Made by a program: the position numbers and the translations under genes. The notes below the pieces were generated by a model, which saw only the letters and a program-made list of their open reading frames with translations, had not been told where the DNA came from and ran no database searches. Source: an uncultured Saprospiraceae bacterium (GTDB taxonomy: Bacteria; Bacteroidota; Bacteroidia; Chitinophagales; Saprospiraceae). From it: 49,465 nt of DNA. The stretch is from NCBI GenBank assembly GCA_937959275.1, contig CALGLU010000016.1, positions 1 to 49,465 of the forward strand, read 5' to 3'. Every line of letters starts with the position of its first letter. Position 1 is the first letter of the stretch. Shown here piece by piece: positions 44,289-49,465 of this stretch.

Positions 44289-45563
44289 ATGAAAAATAAA
44301 GGATGCTTATATGGGACGGGGATATTTTTATTTCTGCTGACAGGAATGCTGGTCTTTTATTTCTACAAGCAGCAAACAACGGATCCGATTAAATTCGAAT
44401 CTGTGAAGCCTGAAATGAGAGATGTCGTTAAGAAAGCTGTGGCAACTGGATCGATTAAGCCACGACGAGAGATTAATATCAAGCCACAGGTATCAGGTGT
44501 TGTGGAAGTCTTGTATGTGGAGGCTGGTGAGATTGTTACCAAGGGGCAAAAGCTGGCTAAAATTAAATTGATACCAAGTGAGGTGAATATTAATAGTGCG
44601 CAGAATAATGTTGAATTAAATCGAATTCGATTAAGAGAATCACAGCGGGAGTTAGAACGGCAACGTGGCTTGAGTTCGAAAAATTTGGATATCGATCAAG
44701 CCAAGTCTGGCTTTGAGCAATCAAAACTAGAAGAAGAGCGTAATCGAAAACTAGTAGAAGAAGGTGTCATTTCTGAACAAGAATACAGACAATTTAAATT
44801 GGACCTTGAATTAAAAGAATCGATTTATGAAAATGCAAAAATTTCATCTTCCAATTCGATACGGCAGTTTGAAACAGAGGTTGATATCCGGACGCAGGAA
44901 TTAGCAGCGGCGATTGATAATTTGCAATTGTTGAGAGAAGGCGTGACTAAAAATTCGAAGCAAGTATCTAATATTATTGTCTCTACTGTGAATGGGATGC
45001 TGTTGGACATGCCAGTCGAAGAAGGTGGTTCGGTGATTGAGCGAAATACATTTAATGAAGGAACGAGTGTGGCGACTATAGCGGATATGAGCAATTTGAT
45101 TTTTGAAGGTAAGGTAGATGAGTCAGATGTGGGCAAGCTCAAAGAAGGGATGCCTCTTGTAGTGACGGTTGGTGCGATAGTCGATACGACATTTACGGCC
45201 ATTCTCGAATTCATCTCGCCTAAAGGTGTTGAAGAAGAGGGCACAGTCAAGTTTGAAATTAAGGCTGCGATTAAAGATGCACCTGATGATGTCTTTTTAC
45301 GAGCAGGCTATAGTGCCAATGCAGATGTCATCTTGCAGCGAAAAGATCAAGTGGTGGCTGTTCAAGAGCGAGATATCATTTATTCAGGTGATACATCCTT
45401 TGTCGAAATTAAGCAGGGCGATCAAGAATTTGATAGACTACAGATTGAAGTTGGTATTTCTGATGGCATGTATACAGAGGTGGTGTCAGGCATTGATACA
45501 TCTACTGTGATTAAAAAGCAGACTGATCCCAAGGCGCAGGATTTAGATGAGGACGAGAGTTAG
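44289..45563 (+). CDS. MacA/HlyD-like periplasmic adaptor protein
   Basis: I start at the ATG at 44289 (MKNKGCLYGTGIFLFLLTGM); the GTG 33 bases upstream lies in a dispersed repeat. The 424-residue protein has an N-terminal membrane anchor (about 7-28), a lipoyl-like half (KPRREINIKPQVSGVVEVLYVEAGEIVTKGQKLA, about 58-92), a coiled coil (about 100-225), the second half (VSTVNGMLLDMPVEEGGSVI) and a beta-barrel/membrane-proximal region. It serves the ABC permeases encoded upstream, linking them to an outer-membrane channel encoded elsewhere. It is separated by 226 bases from the permease gene and may have its own promoter. Confidence 0.9.
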   Translation: MKNKGCLYGTGIFLFLLTGMLVFYFYKQQTTDPIKFESVKPEMRDVVKKAVATGSIKPRREINIKPQVSGVVEVLYVEAGEIVTKGQKLAKIKLIPSEVNINSAQNNVELNRIRLRESQRELERQRGLSSKNLDIDQAKSGFEQSKLEEERNRKLVEEGVISEQEYRQFKLDLELKESIYENAKISSSNSIRQFETEVDIRTQELAAAIDNLQLLREGVTKNSKQVSNIIVSTVNGMLLDMPVEEGGSVIERNTFNEGTSVATIADMSNLIFEGKVDESDVGKLKEGMPLVVTVGAIVDTTFTAILEFISPKGVEEEGTVKFEIKAAIKDAPDDVFLRAGYSANADVILQRKDQVVAVQERDIIYSGDTSFVEIKQGDQEFDRLQIEVGISDGMYTEVVSGIDTSTVIKKQTDPKAQDLDEDES

Positions 45564-45635
45564 GCCTAGCGGTAATGTTGAATGTTTAATGTTGGGGTGG
45601 AACAGAAAGTCTCATTCAAAACAGAATGAACGAAG

Positions 45636-45655
45636 AGCCTGCATGCCTGCAGGCT
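45636..45655. repeat. GCCTG-type palindromic repeat, copy C
   Basis: AGCCTGCA (45636-45643) and TGCAGGCT (45648-45655) form an 8-bp stem with loop TGCC. It is related to the repeats at 6431 and 44177. It lies 57 bases before the sulfotransferase start. Confidence 0.55.
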
Positions 45656-45711
45656 AACTTTGACAAAATGTCCAGTTTTTAATTTTGATTTTCATTCACA
45701 TTTTGATTTTC

Positions 45712-46464
45712 ATGATAACGCAATCTTACAGAATATGGTTTTCGCAGCGCAACGGCAGCACCTTGTTGAGCTTGGCCTTGGAGCGTACTGGTGTGGCGGG
45801 AAAGCCTAAAGAGTTGTTTAATATTGCGGAGGACGAAACCATGAGAGCGCATTATCAGGTAGACAGTTTTGATGCATTAAAAGATAAATTATGGTCTCTA
45901 GGCTCCACGCCAAATGGAGTCATGGCTGTAAAGCATAGTTTGCACACGAGTCATTATGCCAAAATAATGTCCGAATTAAAAGAATTGAAACAGACGACAA
46001 GCCTTGGAGATGAATTGATATGGGAAGAGCTATTTCCAAATTGTAAACATATCTTCATGACACGGCGCAATAAGCTAAGGCAATCAGTCTCTTGGTGGAA
46101 AGCAATTAATGATGGTGTCTGGCATAGAAAGAAAGCAGAGGACACCGCAAATGAGAATAACTTAATTGATAAATATAATGCCAATGCATTAAATCATTTA
46201 TTGCTAGAGACAGTCTTGCGCGAGTGTTCTATCCAAGAGTATTTTGCGAAATATAAGATCAAGCCCTTAACGATTGTGTATGAAGATTTTGTGTTGGACT
46301 ATGAATCGACGATACGCCGCGTATTAGATTTCATAGGCATAGATCATTCTGAATTAGAACTTGAAGCGCCGCCTTTACACAAGACAGCAACTGATTTTTC
46401 TGAGGGCTGGGTGAATCAATTTCGGGGAGACTTGCAGGAGGGGTGGGATAAGGTGATTTGGTGA
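45712..46464 (+). CDS. Stf0-like sulfotransferase
   Basis: I start at the ATG at 45712 (MITQSYRIWFSQRNGSTLL), so that the 3'-phosphate-adenosine-5'-phosphosulfate-binding loop SQRNGSTLL is at residues 10-18, as usual. The 250-residue protein matches the Stf0/trehalose 2-sulfotransferase type: GKPKELFNIAED, GVMAVKHSLH, the phosphate-binding block HIFMTRRNKLRQSVSWWKA (about 114-132) and TIVYEDFVLDYESTIRRVLDFIG. It transfers sulfate from PAPS to a sugar or glycan hydroxyl; the acceptor is unknown. Cytoplasmic. It is followed after 21 bases by the gene of a membrane protein. Confidence 0.88.
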   Translation: MITQSYRIWFSQRNGSTLLSLALERTGVAGKPKELFNIAEDETMRAHYQVDSFDALKDKLWSLGSTPNGVMAVKHSLHTSHYAKIMSELKELKQTTSLGDELIWEELFPNCKHIFMTRRNKLRQSVSWWKAINDGVWHRKKAEDTANENNLIDKYNANALNHLLLETVLRECSIQEYFAKYKIKPLTIVYEDFVLDYESTIRRVLDFIGIDHSELELEAPPLHKTATDFSEGWVNQFRGDLQEGWDKVIW

Positions 46465-46485
46465 GCAGCCTTAATTACATAAAAT

Positions 46486-47055
46486 ATGAAGTATCTATTT
46501 GCCATCGGTCTACTAACCCTATTTATAGCGCAACTATTATTCTCTCTCCCCACAGAAAAAGTAAATCTATTAGAGCCAATTGATATCATACATTGGATGC
46601 TTCTGTTTGGCTTGGTCCTTGTTATTCCATACTCTCTAAAATTTTCCTTTGGAGCTTACCATAAAATTGGTTCTGTTTTAACCTTAATTGGAATAGTCAC
46701 TAGTATTGGGATGTGTGTTGTTGATTTTGTGCTTTGGAGTTTTAGAGATAACATCGAAGAGAGAAATCAAATGGTTAAGCATTTAGTGAGCGAACCATCC
46801 ATATGGCTTGTTTTTATTACTGTTGGACCTGCTTTCTTTTTTGTTGGACTAGCTGTACAAGCATCTGGTTATTATAAAGAAAATGTAATCGGTGCAGCAA
46901 GCGCAGTCATAGGTTCAACAATTGTTGGTATTGGACATTTAGTTTTTCCCCAATTCAGAATTATTTTTATTATTGGTTATTTGATTTTCATCATTGGGTT
47001 AATTGTTCTTGCATTTAAGAAAAGCAACTATCATATAACAACAATTAGTCATTAA
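46486..47055 (+). CDS. Membrane protein of unknown function
   Basis: The 189-residue protein has about six hydrophobic helices, including 1-20 (YLFAIGLLTLFIAQLLFS), 32-49, 57-80, 103-124 and 153-177. The region FVLWSFRDNIEERNQMVKHLV is a loop with charged residues. It lies 21 bases after the sulfotransferase gene on the same strand, so the two may be co-transcribed. No family recognised. Confidence 0.7.
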   Translation: MKYLFAIGLLTLFIAQLLFSLPTEKVNLLEPIDIIHWMLLFGLVLVIPYSLKFSFGAYHKIGSVLTLIGIVTSIGMCVVDFVLWSFRDNIEERNQMVKHLVSEPSIWLVFITVGPAFFFVGLAVQASGYYKENVIGAASAVIGSTIVGIGHLVFPQFRIIFIIGYLIFIIGLIVLAFKKSNYHITTISH

Positions 47056-47114
47056 ATATCATGCCAGTCTATCTGCTTGAGGACACCATATTTTAAAGTC
47101 GAAAAATGGTCATT

Positions 47115-47228
47115 ATGATTAATATGACTGAACTATTTTTATTATGTTTACCGAACCTAGACCCTGGATTTGAAGTCGAATCTGGTGCCATCTTTCATGC
47201 GTTTATAGATGGATGTGGAGGGCAGTGA
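47115..47228 (+). pseudogene. 3-coathanger domain C-terminal remnant
   Basis: A 37-codon frame ends in FEVESGAIFHAFIDGCGGQ and a stop, the same consensus that ends the EEP protein at 32693 (FEVMAGAIFEAFIDGC). It follows 59 bases after the membrane protein gene. The upstream part lacks the rest of a domain, so this is most likely the surviving 3' end of a lost secreted-protein gene. Confidence 0.55.
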
Positions 47229-47328
47229 TTTCCTGAAAATGAATGCTCAATAAATAGAATTTTGATCTCATTCTATATCTTGCGACACTATAATGCACAA
47301 GAATGCAATTCTTGTCATAAGATCAAAT

Positions 47329-48006
47329 ATGAAAGACTATTACGCTCTTTTAGGCATCGATGCAAACGCAACTAAGTCAGATATCAAACGAAATTATCGC
47401 TTGCTAGCCACAAAATTTCATCCTGACAAAAATAGCGATGCTGGTGCGGCATCAAAATTCATCGCCATCACAGAAGCATATGATGTGCTGAGTAACCGAA
47501 AAAGCAGAACGCAATACGATCTCAAAAGATGGCAAACGCTCAAAAAAAGACAAGAAGCTGAATACTCCTTTACAGCTGTGGTTCCTCCATCAATTAGATT
47601 GCGTGTCAGACGTAATCAGGCTCAGCAAAAACGAAGCATAAACTACCGTAAAGCAAAACATAAAAGTGGAAGGATAATTCGCCTATTATCGGAGAGTTTC
47701 TATATGGTAGGCCGCTATACCTTTCATATTCTTGGCATCAGTGTATTAGGCGTGATTTTGAGTTCGGCTATTATGCAGCTGCCAGATATTATCAAATCTG
47801 GCTATGCTAAAGGCATTTTAATATGTGTCGTAGCCCTCGGTCTACTCTATGGAATATTTAAAATAGCAGAACATCTCTATTTTGAATTTAAAGAGGACAT
47901 CAAGGCCTTTTCTGATTCATATATGCTGCCTGTGGGAAAAGCAGCTTTTGTCTCTCTATCGGTATTTGCTTTAGTCCTAGTTCTTTATGGAGTCATTTTA
48001 AAATGA
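47329..48006 (+). CDS. DnaJ-domain membrane protein
   Basis: I start at the ATG at 47329 (MKDYYALLGIDANATK), the usual first residues of a J domain; an ATG 36 bases upstream adds an unneeded tail. The 225-residue protein has a J domain (1-65) with HPD at 31-33 (KFHPDKNSD). A basic linker follows (about 85-115; RLRVRRNQAQQKRSINYRKAKHKSGR), then three hydrophobic helices (about 122-150, 155-180, 197-222). It would recruit a DnaK chaperone to the membrane; no substrate is implied. Monocistronic. Confidence 0.87.
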   Translation: MKDYYALLGIDANATKSDIKRNYRLLATKFHPDKNSDAGAASKFIAITEAYDVLSNRKSRTQYDLKRWQTLKKRQEAEYSFTAVVPPSIRLRVRRNQAQQKRSINYRKAKHKSGRIIRLLSESFYMVGRYTFHILGISVLGVILSSAIMQLPDIIKSGYAKGILICVVALGLLYGIFKIAEHLYFEFKEDIKAFSDSYMLPVGKAAFVSLSVFALVLVLYGVILK

Positions 48007-48053
48007 TATTAATGACTGTATAGGTAGCTTAGATCTAACAAGAATTTTTCTTA

Positions 48054-48197
48054 CTAGTGCTCTGTCAAGTATATATTGACTTGTTGAATTTGTGTGTAGT
48101 TTGTACATGAACTAGGCGCAGGTTCGGTCTGATAGCCTAGCTATCAAGGCCGGTTCTGTAACGACGTGCATGTGCAAAATACGCCAAAAGCACTAGT
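48054..48197. repeat. MITE-like repeat, copy 4 (inverted, interrupted by IS630)
   Basis: This is copy 1 in reverse (all but about three positions agree), starting CTAGTGCTCTGTCAAG at 48054 and running to the CTAG at 48193-48196. At that point copies 2 and 3 continue into an outer arm, but here the IS630 element begins, so the element seems to have inserted at the internal CTAG. Confidence 0.8.
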
Positions 48198-48326
48198 GCT
48201 CTGTCAAGTATAAACTGACGAGTAAATCATAAAAATCCATATAATTTTTGTGAGAATTCTTAACTTGAGTTGGAGACCGCTAGTTGAATGAAATAAGAGC
48301 CTAATTATTTCATAAAAAAAGTAATT

Positions 48327-48797
48327 ATGGCAAAATTATATCGAGTCACACTCACCGATGAAGAACGTTTCACTTTAGAATCAATAATAAAAAAATGTCA
48401 AGAAGGAGCACAAAGGACAAAACGTAGTTATGTGCTATTAGCAGCGGATGAAAATGGAGAAAAAAAGTGGGGAGATCAAGAAATTAATTTGTGTTACGGA
48501 CTGTCGATATCGGCAATAGAGCGTTTGCGCAAAAGGTTCGTTGAACACGGATTACAGATGGCCTTGTATGGTAAGAAAAGAGAAATTGAATATAATCGCA
48601 TTTTTGATGGTCGTGTAGAATCGCAATTACTTGCCATGCGTTGTAGCGATGTTCCTTCGGGACATTCAGGATGGACTTTGCGGTTATTGGCTGACAAAAT
48701 GGTATCGTTAAATTATGTAGAATCAATCAGTCACGAAACAGTCCGACAGATACTTAAAAAAACGAAATTAAACCCTGGCAGGTTAAAGGGTGGCTAA
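48327..48797 (+). CDS. IS630 transposase, N-terminal frame (helix-turn-helix part)
   Basis: The 156-residue frame covers the winged helix-turn-helix part: SYVLLAADENG, LCYGLSISAIERLRKRFVEHG and the homeodomain-like SGWTLRLLADKMVSLNYVESISHETVRQILKK. It then reads TKLNPGRLKGG and stops. In the -1 frame from the A7 run at 48756-48762, the protein continues as KNEIKPWQVKGW, as in intact IS630 transposases. So the true product should join this frame to the next one by frameshifting at the A-run, or the run has lost one base. Confidence 0.85.
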   Translation: MAKLYRVTLTDEERFTLESIIKKCQEGAQRTKRSYVLLAADENGEKKWGDQEINLCYGLSISAIERLRKRFVEHGLQMALYGKKREIEYNRIFDGRVESQLLAMRCSDVPSGHSGWTLRLLADKMVSLNYVESISHETVRQILKKTKLNPGRLKGG

Positions 48798-49453
48798 TGC
48801 CTAAAGGTGGAGCAGACTTTGTTTGTAACATGGAGGCAGTATTAGATGTTTATGAACGTCCCTACGATAAAGATCAACCTGTAATATGTTTGGATGAATC
48901 TCCCAAGCAAATAATAAGTGAGACAAAGAAAAGTTTTACAGATAGCAAAGGGGTTTTACATCAAGATTATGAGTATAAGAGGGAAGGTGTAAAATCAATG
49001 TACATGATAGCAGAACCCTTAAGAGGCTACAGAGAAGTGCATGTTGAAGATAATCATACAAGCCTGACTTATGCAAAGGTAATAGAGAAAATAGTGACCA
49101 AAACATATGCCACGGCTAAAAAGATTACGATAGTCGAAGACAATTTAAGTGCACATAAACTAAGTACGTTATACGACATACTACCCGCAGAACGAGCACG
49201 AGAGATAATAAAGAAAATAGAAATTGTCAGAACACCAGCACATGGTTCGTGGTTGAATATAGCCGAATGCGAATTAAGTGTACTCAATAGGTGTGGGTTG
49301 AAGAATAGAATAAAAGATGAAAACCAATTAAAAGAAGATGTAGCCTCTTGGATGAATTATAGAAATAAGAATCAAAAAGGAGTAGATTGGCAGTTTACTA
49401 CCAAGGATGCTAGGATAAAGCTTAAACATCTTTACCCCTCATATATTGCTTGA
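48797..49453 (+). CDS. IS630 transposase, DDE catalytic frame
   Basis: The 218-residue frame begins MPKGGADFVCNMEAVLDVY and holds the DDE triad: Asp in PVICLDESPKQ (about 37), Asp in ITIVEDNLSAHK (about 114), Glu in SWLNIAECELSVL (about 157). Its ATG overlaps the stop of the first frame (TAATG), so reinitiation could give a separate polypeptide, but the reading frame upstream of the ATG already matches the family, which favours a fused frameshift product. Confidence 0.85.
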   Translation: MPKGGADFVCNMEAVLDVYERPYDKDQPVICLDESPKQIISETKKSFTDSKGVLHQDYEYKREGVKSMYMIAEPLRGYREVHVEDNHTSLTYAKVIEKIVTKTYATAKKITIVEDNLSAHKLSTLYDILPAERAREIIKKIEIVRTPAHGSWLNIAECELSVLNRCGLKNRIKDENQLKEDVASWMNYRNKNQKGVDWQFTTKDARIKLKHLYPSYIA

Positions 49454-49465
49454 CAGAGCACTAGT
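49449..49465. repeat. IS630 right terminal inverted repeat at window end
   Basis: CTTGACAGAGCACTAGT is the perfect complement of the left end of the element at 48192-48208. The window stops at its last base. Confidence 0.85.

Larger units (their letters stand above)
48193..49465. mobile_element. IS630-family insertion sequence
   Basis: The ends are ACTAGTGCTCTGTCAAG (48192-48208) and its perfect complement CTTGACAGAGCACTAGT (49449-49465), with a TA at the outermost CTAG, as for IS630 insertion at TA. About 1.27 kb, with the transposase in two overlapping frames. It sits directly against MITE copy 4 and ends exactly at the window edge. Confidence 0.88.

Overview
The window looks like chromosomal DNA of a Bacteroidota bacterium, most likely from the Saprospiraceae/Lewinella side of the phylum (inference). 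The reasons are an AT-rich sequence with almost no Shine-Dalgarno sites, a gliding-motility/T9SS type B C-terminal domain (6551-8167), 3-coathanger-like C-terminal modules, secreted S74-chaperone proteins, many lipoproteins with acidic +2/+3 residues, and NarL-type TPR histidine kinases. No rRNA, tRNA or CRISPR array was recognised. Both ends of the window lie in copies of the same repeat/IS630 family, as expected if the contig breaks at repeats.

Layout. 1-13.3 kb holds ordinary accessory genes: a DUF2207 membrane protein, an S74 tail-fibre-like secreted protein, a TPR sensor kinase, an ABM monooxygenase, a T9SS cargo protein, a TSUP permease, a gamma-glutamyltransferase-family enzyme and a serine beta-lactamase/TPR protein. 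13.4-28.3 kb is the most interesting part (below). 28.4-32.7 kb has a DUF4143 AAA ATPase with a 33-bp-period operator array, then a complete 2.8-kb IS1595-type transposon with a perfect 8-bp target duplication, carrying a Bro-N/P63C gene, two small genes and a pair of perfect DnaA boxes. 32.7-40 kb has a secreted nuclease-like EEP/lamin-tail protein, a vanadium-haloperoxidase/PAP2 protein, an amidase, a GH26 mannanase and an unknown three-gene membrane operon. 40.3-46.5 kb has a decayed XRE regulator, a MacAB-like ABC export operon and a Stf0 sulfotransferase. 46.5-49.5 kb has a membrane protein, a DnaJ-domain membrane protein, a MITE and an IS630 element with a frameshifted transposase.

The candidate system. 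Two tandem, diverged copies of one four-gene module lie side by side (16.3-22.1 kb and 22.2-28.3 kb). In each, an ECF-type sigma factor and an overlapping single-pass TPR membrane protein (candidate anti-sigma factor) are read rightward. Divergently from them run a secreted S8 subtilisin-like protease and then an exported TPR-CHAT (caspase-like) protease with a C-terminal membrane anchor. All catalytic residues are visible in both subtilases and both CHAT proteins. In module 1 the leftward operon continues into a small secreted S74-like protein and a surface-type lipoprotein made of seven PepSY-like repeats joined by acidic linkers.

Three promoters of module 1 (sigma gene, subtilase gene, S74-like gene) share a bipartite motif, AGGCACA-N16/17-CTTATA, unlike the usual Bacteroidota promoter, which suggests that they form the regulon of the module's own sigma factor. 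I infer a membrane-spanning circuit: envelope subtilase and caspase-like proteases act on the periplasmic TPR part of the anti-sigma factor, freeing the sigma factor, which then raises expression of the proteases and of the surface repeat protein. The gene logic resembles type III-E CRISPR (Craspase: TPR-CHAT, cleavable sigma-binding protein, sigma factor), but without CRISPR and apparently on the outer face of the inner membrane.
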